This document shows, piece after piece, positions 7,358 through 16,851 of a DNA stretch of 30,848 bases. This DNA comes from an uncultured Bacilli bacterium. Its GTDB lineage: Bacteria; Bacillota_I; Bacilli_A; RFN20; CAG-826. The notes below the pieces were generated by a model that was not told the DNA's origin, ran no database searches, and saw nothing but the letters and a program-made list of their open reading frames with translations. The stretch lies in the NCBI GenBank assembly GCA_934140155.1, contig CAKPBC010000012.1, positions 1 to 30,848 on the forward strand. Direction: 5' to 3'. Position 1 is the first letter of the stretch. The number at the start of each line of letters is the position of its first letter. The position numbers and the translations under genes are program-made.

Positions 7358-9004
7358 ATGCCAATTATTTTAGTATGTATATTGTCTTTGCTTGCTGGCA
7401 GTGGTGTCTTTATTGCTGGTATGAATATGATGAGTGGCGCTTTAGAACGTGCCACAGGAAAAGGATTAAAAAAGCTTTTAGAGAAAATTGGGAATAACCC
7501 AATTGTAGGAGTAGGAATAGGTGCGGGGATAACAGCGTTAATTCAAAGTTCGGCGGCTACCAGTGTTATGACTATTGGTTTAGTTAATGCTGGTGTAATG
7601 AGCTTAGTGCAAGCGGCATCCATTATTATGGGGGCTAATATCGGCACAACAGTTACTGGACTATTAGTTTCTCTATCCAGTTTAAATATTTCTCTATTTA
7701 CCTCAGTTTTGGCATTTATTGGTGTCATGATGACATTTTTTAAAAATGAGAAGGCAAAGAACATTGGCTCGATATTATGCGGCTTAGGATTAATTTTTAT
7801 TGGCTTGGATTTAATGAGTAATGCTTTTGCTAATGAAGAAATTAAAATAACCTTTACTAATATTTTTGCTTCTATTGATTTTCCTTTATTATTAATATTA
7901 TTAGGAATAGTATTTACCGCAATTGTTCAATCATCTTCAGCGGTTACTGGTTTAGTGATTGTTATGGTCGGACAAGGTGCTTTAAAAACAGAAAATGCTT
8001 TATTCATTATTTTAGGATCTAATATTGGCACTTGTATTACCGCTTTAATTGCTACAATTGGTACAAGTACAAATGCTAAACGAACAGGTGTTATTCATTT
8101 ACTATTTAATATAATTGGTACAATATTGTTTACGAGCATTATTTGGCCACTTCAAAATGAGGTTGTTAATTTATTAAATACCCTTTTTAGTGGTAATGCA
8201 GAAATTCAAATAGCAATGTTTCACTTAGTTTTCAATGTGGTTACAACTATTGTTTTATTGCCTTTTATTAAATGGCTAGTAAAATTAGCATCATTGATTA
8301 TTAAAGATAAGAAAAGTGATAGTGCTCATTTAAGTTTAAAATATATTGATGAGCGTTTATTACGCACACCATCAATTGCTATTACCCAAGTCAAAAAAGA
8401 AGTTGATTATATGGCTAGCATTGCTAAGACTAACCTTAATGCAGCAATGAATAGACTACTAAATAATGAAAAAATTGATTTAGTAACATTTAAACAAAAT
8501 GAAGAATACATCAACTTTATGAATACAGAAATTACAAAGTTTTTAATTAAACTAGCTCCTTTGATGGATGGTAGTAATGAAAAAATTGTTGGGTCATATT
8601 TCCATGTTATTAATGATATAGAAAGAATTGGCGACCATGCTGAAAATATGGTTGATATTGAAGAAGTATTAGATAAAGAAGAAGGAGACTTTTCTGCAAC
8701 TGGAAAGAATGACATAAGCGTAATGTTTAACAAGGTAGAAGAAATGTACACATTAGCTTTAAAAATATTTGATACATATGATATTAACCATTTAAATTCT
8801 TTAAATCAAATAGAAGAAACCGTTGATGAAATGAAAACAAAATATACTTCCGAGCATTATACACGCTTATCGATGGGAGATTGCAAAATAGAATTGAATT
8901 CTCTTTTTATTTCTACAATATCAAATTTAGAAAGAGTTGCGGACCATTTAGTAAACATCGGAAATAGTATTGTAAGTCCTACTGGTGATGAATGTAATGA
9001 TTAA
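7358..9004 (+). CDS. Na/Pi cotransporter family protein with PhoU-like tail
   Basis: This 548-residue membrane protein has the two inverted halves of the NptA/PNaS family, each with a QSS signature: QSSAATSV at 63-70 and QSSSAVTG at 191-198, with GANIGTTVTG and GSNIGTCITA after them. About eight to nine helices end near residue 310. The soluble C-terminal part (about 330-545) is a helical PhoU-like domain; the repeated block NDIERIGDHAENM and SNLERVADHLVNIG is typical. It should carry phosphate coupled to sodium across the cytoplasmic membrane, with the PhoU part probably regulatory. AGGAG lies before the ATG. No pst or pho genes are nearby. Confidence 0.92.
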   Translation: MPIILVCILSLLAGSGVFIAGMNMMSGALERATGKGLKKLLEKIGNNPIVGVGIGAGITALIQSSAATSVMTIGLVNAGVMSLVQAASIIMGANIGTTVTGLLVSLSSLNISLFTSVLAFIGVMMTFFKNEKAKNIGSILCGLGLIFIGLDLMSNAFANEEIKITFTNIFASIDFPLLLILLGIVFTAIVQSSSAVTGLVIVMVGQGALKTENALFIILGSNIGTCITALIATIGTSTNAKRTGVIHLLFNIIGTILFTSIIWPLQNEVVNLLNTLFSGNAEIQIAMFHLVFNVVTTIVLLPFIKWLVKLASLIIKDKKSDSAHLSLKYIDERLLRTPSIAITQVKKEVDYMASIAKTNLNAAMNRLLNNEKIDLVTFKQNEEYINFMNTEITKFLIKLAPLMDGSNEKIVGSYFHVINDIERIGDHAENMVDIEEVLDKEEGDFSATGKNDISVMFNKVEEMYTLALKIFDTYDINHLNSLNQIEETVDEMKTKYTSEHYTRLSMGDCKIELNSLFISTISNLERVADHLVNIGNSIVSPTGDECND

Positions 9005-9211
9005 ATTTATTTTAAAAATAGCTTAAATGAATAATAATATAAATAGGGCTTAAATCTTAATGATTAATTTTTTTATTTAGTAATTAACTTTTATTAAATG
9101 AAATTTATTAGTAATGCTGTAATGTTTTATCCCTAAGAGAATATAATTTTAAAGTTAAAAGCAATTATTCTAATTAGCTTTTATAAAGATTCATGAGTAA
9201 AGGAAAACAAA

Positions 9212-10912
9212 ATGAGAAACAAGTATAATGACTTATCTTTAGATGATAATGTGCTTGAAGATGTACCGCTTCAAGAATATCCTCGCATGCAATTTAAAAG
9301 AGCATCTTATTTATGCTTAAATGGTGTCTGGGATGTTGAAATTACAAAATCAAAAGAATTACCTACTAAATATTCTTCGCAAGTAGTAGTTCCTTTTCCT
9401 ATTGAATCAAAACTATCAAAAGTAAATAAAGAGTTAAAAAAAGGAGAATATATTTATTATCGTCGCTTTTTTAATATTTCAAAATCATTTAATGTAGGTA
9501 AAATTATTCTCCATTTTGATGGAATAGATCAAATAAGTGATGTTTATATTAATGAAAAGTTAGTTATGCATCATGAAGGCGGTTACCTTCCTTTTGAAGT
9601 TGATATCACAAATTGCATTAAAGAAGAAAATGAAAAGTATGAATTAGTTGTAAAAGTACAAGATGATTTAAATAAAATGTATGGCTATGGAAAACAAGCT
9701 ATTAAATCAAAAGGAATGTGGTATACCAAAACTTCTGGAATATGGAAAACATGCTGGATTGAAAGCGTACCTAATAAATATTTTAAGAATATAAAGATTG
9801 ATACGACATTAGATGAAGTAACGATTAAAGTTAATGGGGATATATTAAAAAAACAAATAATTATTTTTTCAGAAAATAAAAAGCAAATTTATAGATTTAA
9901 AAATGAAGAAATCAAAATCAAAATTAAGAATCCCATTAATTGGACACCAGAAAATCCTTATTTATATAAATTTGTCTTAAAAGGTGAAGATGATTATGTT
10001 GAATCGTACTTTGCTTTACGCACAATTAAAGTTGGTGAATTCCAAGGATATCCTTGCTTGTTACTTAATGATAAACCATATTTTTTTAATGGCTTATTAG
10101 ATCAAGGATATTATCCAGATGGATTATTAACTCCTAAAACGTATAAAAAATATGAAGATGAAATTAATGTGGTAAAAAAACTAGGGTTTAATACCCTCAG
10201 AAAACATATAAAAGTTGAACCGGATTATTTTTATTATTTATGCGACAAACTAGGAATGATTGTTTTTCAAGATTTTGTTAATAATGGAAGTTATAGTTAT
10301 TTAAACGATACTATCTTACCTAATATAGGATTAACAAAAAGACTAAAAAAAGGATTTACGACTAGAAACATTGTTAAAGAACAGTTTAAAAAAGAAACAA
10401 AAGAAACTATTGCCATGCTTTATAATCATCCATCAGTTGTTTATTACACAATTTTTAACGAGGGATGGGGCCAATTTGACGCTGATAAAATGTATGATTA
10501 TGTAAAGGAATTAGATAATACTCGTATTGTTGATACAACTTCAGGATGGTTTAAATCAAATAAGTCAGATGTGATTTCAGAACATATTTATTTTAAAGAT
10601 ATAAAATTCAATAAAGAAATGAAACCAATTATTTTATCGGAATTTGGTGGCTATGTTTATAAAGTTATTGAACATTCATATAATTTATCACGTACATATG
10701 GTTATAAATTATTTAAAACGCAAGAAGAATATCAAGAGTCGCTGAATAAATTGTATCAAGAAAAAATATTGCCTTATGCATTTAAAGGATTATCAGGATG
10801 TATTTACACACAAATTAGTGATGTTGAAGATGAAACTAATGGAATTTTAACATATGATCGCAAAATCGTTAAAATTAAGGATCGGATTTTGCCGGACATA
10901 AATAAAATTTAA
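9212..10912 (+). CDS. Glycoside hydrolase family 2 enzyme
   Basis: A 566-residue GH2 protein with the family's three core domains: an N-terminal jelly roll (LNGVWDVEI, YYRRFF, FDGIDQISDVYINEKLV), an immunoglobulin-like middle, and a TIM barrel. The acid/base is E417 in FNEGWGQFD and the nucleophile E477 in ILSEFGGY. There is no signal peptide, so it acts in the cytosol on imported glycosides. It lacks the extra C-terminal domains of large beta-galactosidases; its size resembles beta-glucuronidases and compact beta-galactosidases, but specificity cannot be assigned. The Shine-Dalgarno is weak (AAAGGAAAAC). The 207 nt before it contain nothing I can recognise. Confidence 0.9.
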   Translation: MRNKYNDLSLDDNVLEDVPLQEYPRMQFKRASYLCLNGVWDVEITKSKELPTKYSSQVVVPFPIESKLSKVNKELKKGEYIYYRRFFNISKSFNVGKIILHFDGIDQISDVYINEKLVMHHEGGYLPFEVDITNCIKEENEKYELVVKVQDDLNKMYGYGKQAIKSKGMWYTKTSGIWKTCWIESVPNKYFKNIKIDTTLDEVTIKVNGDILKKQIIIFSENKKQIYRFKNEEIKIKIKNPINWTPENPYLYKFVLKGEDDYVESYFALRTIKVGEFQGYPCLLLNDKPYFFNGLLDQGYYPDGLLTPKTYKKYEDEINVVKKLGFNTLRKHIKVEPDYFYYLCDKLGMIVFQDFVNNGSYSYLNDTILPNIGLTKRLKKGFTTRNIVKEQFKKETKETIAMLYNHPSVVYYTIFNEGWGQFDADKMYDYVKELDNTRIVDTTSGWFKSNKSDVISEHIYFKDIKFNKEMKPIILSEFGGYVYKVIEHSYNLSRTYGYKLFKTQEEYQESLNKLYQEKILPYAFKGLSGCIYTQISDVEDETNGILTYDRKIVKIKDRILPDINKI

Positions 10913-11025
10913 TCTAGTATTGTTACAAAAATATCCGTTCGCGCTTTAAAAATAACAATTTACGCTCAAAAAAACAAATTACACGGAAAAAGATAGTTTT
11001 TTTTGTTAAAAAGTTGTAAAAATAG

Positions 11026-11053
11026 TTGTTATTTTAAAGAAATAATGTAAAAT
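11026..11053 (+). promoter_or_regulatory. Promoter of the membrane protein gene
   Basis: TTGTTA (11026-11031), a 16-nt spacer and TAAAAT (11048-11053) lie 34 nt before the ATG at 11087; GGGGAG is the ribosome-binding site. Confidence 0.6.
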
Positions 11054-11086
11054 ATTAGTGTACTTTAAAAAAAAGGGGAGTTTAAT

Positions 11087-12178
11087 ATGGAATTTAAAGT
11101 TAAAGGTAAAGCCGCTGCATTTGTTTTATTGAACATCTTCTCATTCTTGTTCGTTGTAATTTTCGGCTTAGCTATGCTAGGTGGAGAATTCTTCAGTTAC
11201 ATCGGTAGAGGATGCCACTATGTCTACTATTTCACATTTGTAAGACCAATTGATTACAAATCATTCATCGCATTTGGAATAGCAGCATTAGCATTAGCAT
11301 CATTAATTTATTGGATTATTCATGCTAGTAAAAAAGGTACACTTTCTATGGTAGAAGTGTTAGCACCTATTACTTCAATAGCATTGCCAATGATTCTATT
11401 ATGCGCCTATCGTGGTATCTGCTTAGGAGTTTGGAATGATTCAGACAAATTGTTAGTTGTATTAGAATTAATTTTCTTAGCAATTTATACAATTTGTGCA
11501 CTTGCTTCATTAATTTACTCTTTCAAGGCAGCAAGAATTGAAAGTAAAGAAATTCAAGAATCAGAAGAAGTAAAAGAAAACATCGATGCAAAAGTAGTCG
11601 AAGAAGAACCAAAAGAAGAAGTTGTTGAAGAAGAAGTTGCTGATGAAGTTGAAGATGAAGAAGAACCTGAAGATTTAGAAGAAGAATCAGAAGAGGATTC
11701 AGTTGAAACTGACATAGTAGCTGATGCAAAAGTTGCTGCAAAAAAAGTTGTTAGAAGACCTTTTGATGAAAAAATGACAAAGGCAAGTTCTGAAATCAAA
11801 GAGAACTACAATATCTTAAAAAATGAATTATTAAGTTATGGTGTTAAGTCTCGTTTATCTCATGGTAGCGACACATTCAGATTAAGAAAAGAAGAATATG
11901 CTCGTATTACTCTTGTTGGTAAAAACTTAAAATTGTATCTTGCTACTGATCCAAAGAAATATGAAGGAACTACAATTCCTGCACGTGATGAAAGCAAGAA
12001 AAAATGTTTTGCAAATACTCCAACAATGATTAAAGTTAAATCAGCTTTATCAATTAAGAGAGCAAAAATGATGATTGCAGATTTAATGGAATCTAAAGGT
12101 TTACCTCAAGGCGAAGTTGGTAATGTAAATTACGCAAAACAACTTAAAAATCGTCAAGCTAGAAAAGCTAAAATGTAG
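11087..12178 (+). CDS. Conserved four-helix membrane protein with acidic linker and basic C-terminal domain
   Basis: This 363-residue protein has four transmembrane helices (about 8-30, 62-82, 94-114, 124-146), then a linker about 60 residues long made almost entirely of Glu, Val and Asp (about 155-215). A C-terminal soluble domain (about 225-355) holds blocks such as YGVKSRLSHGSDTFR and ITLVGKNLKLYLATDPKKY. I know this C-terminal type from hypothetical proteins of gut Firmicutes and Mollicutes but know no function for it. The charge contrast (acidic linker, very basic end KQLKNRQARKAKM) suggests contact with nucleic acid, ribosomes or anionic lipid; that is inference only. It is transcribed alone, with its own promoter and terminator. 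Confidence 0.8.
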   Translation: MEFKVKGKAAAFVLLNIFSFLFVVIFGLAMLGGEFFSYIGRGCHYVYYFTFVRPIDYKSFIAFGIAALALASLIYWIIHASKKGTLSMVEVLAPITSIALPMILLCAYRGICLGVWNDSDKLLVVLELIFLAIYTICALASLIYSFKAARIESKEIQESEEVKENIDAKVVEEEPKEEVVEEEVADEVEDEEEPEDLEEESEEDSVETDIVADAKVAAKKVVRRPFDEKMTKASSEIKENYNILKNELLSYGVKSRLSHGSDTFRLRKEEYARITLVGKNLKLYLATDPKKYEGTTIPARDESKKKCFANTPTMIKVKSALSIKRAKMMIADLMESKGLPQGEVGNVNYAKQLKNRQARKAKM

Positions 12179-12194
12179 TTAAATCTAAATTTAA

Positions 12195-12223
12195 AAATCT
12201 CGGCATTAGTCGAGATTTTTTTA
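12195..12223 (+). terminator. Terminator of the membrane protein gene
   Basis: AAATCTCG and CGAGATTT form an 8-bp stem with an 8-nt loop, followed by a T run. Confidence 0.88.
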
Positions 12224-12236
12224 TGATTTAGTCTAC

Positions 12237-12266
12237 AAAAAAAATAGCACGCACTGTGCTATTTTT
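12237..12266 (-). terminator. Terminator of typA
   Basis: AAATAGCAC and GTGCTATTT form a stem with loop GCACT, with A and T runs on both sides, so it works in both directions. The typA stop codon (12261-12259) lies inside its arm. Confidence 0.85.
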
Positions 12267-14082
12267 GTTCTTTTTGGTGGGCATCATATTTTTTACGCTC
12301 AACGGTATTTAAAATCTTTTTTCTTAAGCGATAAGTTGAAGGAGTAATTTCCACCAACTCATCAGTATTAATATAGTCTAAGCAAGCTTCTAGAGACATT
12401 TTACGTGCTGCTTTTAATACTACAGTATGATCGGAACCAGCAGCGCGCATATTAGTTAAGTTTTTACTAGTAACAACATTAACTGCTAAATCTATTTCGT
12501 ATTTATTTTCTCCTACTATCATTCCTTCATATACTTCATCACCAGGAACTACAAACATTGTTCCGCGATCTTCTAATTTTTGTAAAGCATAAGCAGTAAC
12601 TTGTCCTGGTTCAGTAGCAACTAGAACACCTACAGGACGTTCACCAACTTTTTTACTTCCCATTGGACGATATTCTAAGAATGAATGATTAATAATTCCA
12701 TAACCCTTTGTAAGAGTCATAAAGTTTGTCATAAAACCTAATAAGCCACGAGAAGGAATTATATAATGTAAGCGAGTTGTTATATCATTAGAATCCATAG
12801 TAACTAATTCAGCTTCACGATTACCCATTGTTTCCATGATAGTACCTAAGTAATCATTAGGAACATCAATTTGTACTTCTTCATAAGGCTCACAAGTTAC
12901 GCCATCAATTTCTTTTAAAATGACTTCTGGTTTACTAACTTGAAGCTCGAATCCTTCACGACGCATATTTTCAATTAAAATAGATAAATGTAATTCACCA
13001 CGGCCAGATACAATCCAAGTTTCACTATTTGGAACACGACTAAATTTTAAAGAAACATCTCTTTGAATTTCACGGAATAATCTTTCTTCAATTTTACGAG
13101 CTGTCAATAATTTGCCATCTCGACCAGAGAAAGGAGAAGTATTAGTTCCAAAAGTCATTTGTAATGTTGGTTCATCAATTCTTAAAAGTGGTAAAGCATC
13201 TTTGCTTCCAACGGTAACAACGGTTTCTCCTACATTTAAATCAGGAAGTCCCGCGATAGCGCATATATCACCAGCATGAGCTTCAGTTATTTCTAATCTT
13301 TTTAATCCTAGGAATCCATATAATTTTTGAATTCTAAAGTTTGTGGTTGTGCCATCTAATCTTAAACAACTGACCATATCGTTAACATGTACACTTCCAC
13401 GCTTGATACAACCAATACCAATACGACCTACGAAATCGTTATAGTCAAGTAATGCTGGTTGAAATTGGAATGTACCATCTTCATCAACATTAGGTTCAGG
13501 TATTTCTTCAATAATAGTATCAAATATTGGATCCATACCAGGTTTTTGGTCGCTTGGTTCAGGATAATAAGAAGATGTACCTTTTAAAGCAGAAGCATAG
13601 ACAACTTTGAAGTTTAATAAGTCTTCACTAGCACCTAATTCAATGAATAATTCTAATACTTCATCAACAACACGTTTTGGATCAGCATTTGGTCGATCAA
13701 CTTTATTAACAACAACAACAGGCTTTACACCAGCTTCTAATGCTTTCTTTAAAACAAATCGAGTTTGAGGCATAGTTCCTTCAAAAGCATCGACTAATAA
13801 TAGACAGCCATCGACCATGTGCATAATTCTTTCAACTTCACCGCCGAAGTCAGCGTGTCCCGGAGTATCAAGAATATTAATACGATAGTCTTTATAATTA
13901 ATTGCTGTGGTTTTAGCTAAAATTGTAATTCCACGTTCTCTTTCAATGTCATTACTATCCATTGCACGATCCGCAACATCCTCATTACTTCTAAATGTTC
14001 CAGAACAACGAAGCAATTGGTCCACTAATGTGGTTTTGCCATGGTCAACGTGGGCAATAATAGCAATATTTCTAATTTTCAT
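12259..14082 (-). CDS. typA: Translational GTPase TypA/BipA
   Basis: A 607-residue ribosome-binding GTPase. G1 is AHVDHGKTT (10-18), G2 includes RERGITI, G3 is DTPGHADFGGEV, G4 is NKVDRP, and the EF-G-like domains follow (GRDGKLLTARKIEERLF, SGRGELHLSILIENMRREGF), ending in the TypA-specific C-terminal domain. TypA helps 50S assembly and growth under stress or cold. An in-frame ATG ten codons upstream has no Shine-Dalgarno, while AGAGGTGA lies 5-6 nt before the ATG at 14082, so I chose the latter. The length matches the family. Confidence 0.95.
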   Translation of the reverse strand: MKIRNIAIIAHVDHGKTTLVDQLLRCSGTFRSNEDVADRAMDSNDIERERGITILAKTTAINYKDYRINILDTPGHADFGGEVERIMHMVDGCLLLVDAFEGTMPQTRFVLKKALEAGVKPVVVVNKVDRPNADPKRVVDEVLELFIELGASEDLLNFKVVYASALKGTSSYYPEPSDQKPGMDPIFDTIIEEIPEPNVDEDGTFQFQPALLDYNDFVGRIGIGCIKRGSVHVNDMVSCLRLDGTTTNFRIQKLYGFLGLKRLEITEAHAGDICAIAGLPDLNVGETVVTVGSKDALPLLRIDEPTLQMTFGTNTSPFSGRDGKLLTARKIEERLFREIQRDVSLKFSRVPNSETWIVSGRGELHLSILIENMRREGFELQVSKPEVILKEIDGVTCEPYEEVQIDVPNDYLGTIMETMGNREAELVTMDSNDITTRLHYIIPSRGLLGFMTNFMTLTKGYGIINHSFLEYRPMGSKKVGERPVGVLVATEPGQVTAYALQKLEDRGTMFVVPGDEVYEGMIVGENKYEIDLAVNVVTSKNLTNMRAAGSDHTVVLKAARKMSLEACLDYINTDELVEITPSTYRLRKKILNTVERKKYDAHQKEQK

Positions 14083-14205
14083 ATAGTTCACCTCTAGTAA
14101 ATTTGTAAACAACGGCTATATTATAATAATATTTTAACCTTAGTACAAGAAAAAATTGCTATTTATAAATATTATATATAAAATATTTATAGTTGGTGAT
14201 GCATT

Positions 14206-14850
14206 ATGTTTAAGGCTGTAATATTTGATTTAGATGGTGTAATTTTAGATACAGAAAGATTAAATGTTCATTATAAGTTGAAACTTAGTAAAAAATTAGG
14301 ATTTCATTTATCCAAAAAAGACATTACTGCTTCTTTAGGCTTAGGAAAAAAAGAAGCTATTAGTTATTTTTATAATTTAGTAGGTAATTATTCTTTATAT
14401 GAGCAAATGTCTAATTATCGTAAAGTGCAAACTATTGAATATATAAAAAGACAAAAATCGTTACCTTTAAAAGCATATGTTCTTGAAACTTTAAAGTATT
14501 TAAAAGAACATAACATTCCTGTAGCTTTAGCAACCTCAACTTCTAAAAAACTACTAGATGAATACTTTGCTTATACCAATTTATATCCATATTTTGATGT
14601 TATTGTTACTAATGATATGGTCGAAAAAGGTAAACCGAACCCAGATATATTTTTAAAAGCCCAAAGTTGTTTGAAAATAGAACCAAAAGATATTGTGGTT
14701 GTGGAAGATTCGATTAATGGATTAAAAGCCGCTAAAAAAGGAAAATTTAAAACGATTTTTATTCAAGATCAATGGATTATGAATAAATATAACAAAATAT
14801 ATGCAGACTATGAATTAAAAAATATGAAAAATTTAAGCACTTTCTTTTAA
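14206..14850 (+). CDS. HAD-superfamily phosphatase, beta-phosphoglucomutase-like
   Basis: This 214-residue HAD hydrolase has motif I DLDGVILDTE (Asp 8 nucleophile, Asp 10 acid/base), motif II at ATSTSKK, the conserved Lys in EKGKPNPDIF, and motif IV VVEDSINGLKAA. The helical cap between motifs I and II (subfamily IA) resembles beta-phosphoglucomutase-type enzymes. KPxPDIF is shared by mutases and sugar-phosphate phosphatases, so mutase activity cannot be separated from phosphatase. It is followed by rimO after 59 nt and may share its transcript. Confidence 0.85.
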   Translation: MFKAVIFDLDGVILDTERLNVHYKLKLSKKLGFHLSKKDITASLGLGKKEAISYFYNLVGNYSLYEQMSNYRKVQTIEYIKRQKSLPLKAYVLETLKYLKEHNIPVALATSTSKKLLDEYFAYTNLYPYFDVIVTNDMVEKGKPNPDIFLKAQSCLKIEPKDIVVVEDSINGLKAAKKGKFKTIFIQDQWIMNKYNKIYADYELKNMKNLSTFF

Positions 14851-14909
14851 TTAAGAGAGTTGAAGTTAGAAATTATTTAGTATAAAATTAGTTGAAATTA
14901 GGTGATTTT

Positions 14910-16205
14910 ATGATAAAAATAGGGATGGTATCTTTAGGATGTGCTAAAAACTTAGTAGATTCTGAGATGATTCTTGGTATGTTAAAAGAAGGTAATTATG
15001 AGATTGTGACTGATCCTTCTCAAGCAGATGGAATAATTGTTAATACTTGTGGCTTTATTGAAGACGCTAAGCAAGAAGCAATTAATACAATTTTAGAAAT
15101 GGCTCAATACCATAAAAAATTGATTGTAGTGGGATGTTTAGTTCAAAGATATGAACAAGAATTAAAAGAACAAATTCCAGAAGTTGATTTGTTTGTTTCA
15201 ATCAAAGATTATCCAACTATTAATGCTCGTATTAACGCATTATTTAATGACGATTCTTTAAAAGAAGGATTATGTCCAATGCGTCGAGTTATTTCAACAC
15301 CAAGTTTTACAGCCTATTTAAAAATATCTGAAGGTTGTAATAATTGTTGTACCTATTGCGCTATTCCGCTTATTCGTGGAGGATTCCGCTCTTTCCCACT
15401 AAATGATTTAATTAGCGAAGCTAAAATGTTAGCTAAAAATGGTGCGAAAGAACTTGTTGTAATATCACAAGATACAACGAGATATGGTTCTGATTTTAAA
15501 GATGGCACAACCATTGTTACTTTATTAAAAGAATTATTAAAGATTAAAGAACTAGAATATATTAGAATGCTTTATTTATATCCTAATGAAGTAAGCGATG
15601 AATTACTTCATTTAATGAATGATGAACCAAGATTAACTCCATATTTTGATTTACCTATCCAACATGCTTCATCACGTATTTTAAAAGCGATGAATCGTCG
15701 TGGTGATAAAGAATTTTTATATGATTTATTTAAAAGAACACGTGAAATTATTCAAAATCCAACATTAAGAACAACTGTTATTGTCGGATTTCCAGGTGAA
15801 ACAGAAGAAGATTTCCAAGAATTGTTAGACTTTATTCAAGATGTTAAATTTGATCATCTTGGTGCTTTTACTTATTCAAGAGAGGAAAATACTGTCGCCG
15901 ATACAATGGATAATCAAGTAGATGAAAAAGTAAAAAAATCTCGATTAAATCGTTTAATGCGAATTCAACAAAAGATTTCCTATGACTTAAATAAAAAAAG
16001 AATTGGCGAAATTATGGAAGGTTTAGTAGTAGCTAAGACTTTAAAAAATGGTGAATATGAGTTTAGATCAGGTTGGAATGCTCCAGATGATGTTGATGGT
16101 AAGATTATAATCACATCTGATGAGCCTTTAAAAATAGGACAAAAAATAAAAGTTAAAATATCTAATGCCTTTAGTTATGATTTATATGGAATCAAACTAA
16201 ATTAG
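14910..16205 (+). CDS. rimO: Ribosomal protein S12 methylthiotransferase RimO
   Basis: A 431-residue radical-SAM enzyme that adds a methylthio group to an aspartate of ribosomal protein S12. The N-terminal UPF0004 domain starts IGMVSLGCAKNLVDSE, the RimO-type opening (MiaB differs here), with its other cluster cysteines in NTCGF and VGCLVQRY. The radical-SAM cysteines are in EGCNNCCTYC (CxxxCxxC), and a C-terminal TRAM domain follows (GLVVAKTL onward). A TTG six codons upstream opens the same frame, but AGGTGA 4-5 nt before the ATG at 14910 fixes the start. Confidence 0.94.
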   Translation: MIKIGMVSLGCAKNLVDSEMILGMLKEGNYEIVTDPSQADGIIVNTCGFIEDAKQEAINTILEMAQYHKKLIVVGCLVQRYEQELKEQIPEVDLFVSIKDYPTINARINALFNDDSLKEGLCPMRRVISTPSFTAYLKISEGCNNCCTYCAIPLIRGGFRSFPLNDLISEAKMLAKNGAKELVVISQDTTRYGSDFKDGTTIVTLLKELLKIKELEYIRMLYLYPNEVSDELLHLMNDEPRLTPYFDLPIQHASSRILKAMNRRGDKEFLYDLFKRTREIIQNPTLRTTVIVGFPGETEEDFQELLDFIQDVKFDHLGAFTYSREENTVADTMDNQVDEKVKKSRLNRLMRIQQKISYDLNKKRIGEIMEGLVVAKTLKNGEYEFRSGWNAPDDVDGKIIITSDEPLKIGQKIKVKISNAFSYDLYGIKLN

Positions 16206-16249
16206 AGAAGAAATTAAAATAACGCATATATTAATAGTGGTGATTAATA

Positions 16250-16801
16250 GTGCGTTTTTCTTTAGATAAATCTAAACAAAAAGATGCAAAAGCTGCATTT
16301 AACAATATATATAAAAAACTATCATCAATTGATTCTGAAATAGCAGGAGAATTTATTGCTTGGCTTGATAAAAAAACAACTTATTTTAAAGATTCTATTA
16401 ATAAAACTGGTTACAATACTCAACCAGATAATATTCAACGTGGCGATATTGTATGGGTGGAATTTGGAATTAATGTTGGTACAGAATTAAGTGATTTTAA
16501 TACTAAAGGACATTATGCTTTAGTATGGGCCGTTGATTTAGGTAACATCGTCGTTATACCTTTATCAAGTCGTGACGCAATTGGGAGCAATCTAACTTTT
16601 GATATTGGCGTTATTCCAGAATTAAATGAAGATGATTCAGATACTCATTCATATTTAAAATTAGATGCAATTCGATCAATTTCTAAAAGACGTATTGCTC
16701 GAATGATTGGAAGAGAAAATGGTAAAATCACCTTATCAGAGGATAATATCAAATTAGTGGAACAAGCGATAAAAATTGCTTTTTTGAATGAAAATTATTA
16801 A
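16250..16801 (+). CDS. Solitary PemK/MazF-like protein
   Basis: A 183-residue protein with an N-terminal helical part (1-60) and a PemK/MazF-type SH3-like barrel (about 62-180). Barrel marks are RGDIVWVEFG (beta-1, MazF-like RGDIV), HYALVWAVD, VVIPLSSR and LDAIRSISKRRIARMIG. MazF relatives are sequence-specific endoribonucleases. No antitoxin gene is adjacent: upstream is rimO and downstream a HAD phosphatase. The extra N-terminal helical part may replace the antitoxin or give another role. The start is GTG with GGTGA 6 nt upstream. Toxicity is not implied. Confidence 0.75.
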   Translation: MRFSLDKSKQKDAKAAFNNIYKKLSSIDSEIAGEFIAWLDKKTTYFKDSINKTGYNTQPDNIQRGDIVWVEFGINVGTELSDFNTKGHYALVWAVDLGNIVVIPLSSRDAIGSNLTFDIGVIPELNEDDSDTHSYLKLDAIRSISKRRIARMIGRENGKITLSEDNIKLVEQAIKIAFLNENY

Positions 16802-16851
16802 ATAAATTGCTAATTAATTTATGATAAATTATAATTTTTTGGGTGGTTAAC

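Noticed and set aside
9005..9211. Possible regulatory RNA between the Na/Pi transporter and the glycoside hydrolase
   Set aside because: Only AT-rich sequence with no stable stem, promoter or terminator I could support.
11523..11799. Leftward frames rich in Leu/Gln or Ser opposite the membrane protein gene
   Set aside because: They are the reverse strand of the Glu-rich linker codons (GAA/GAAG repeats), with no start signals.
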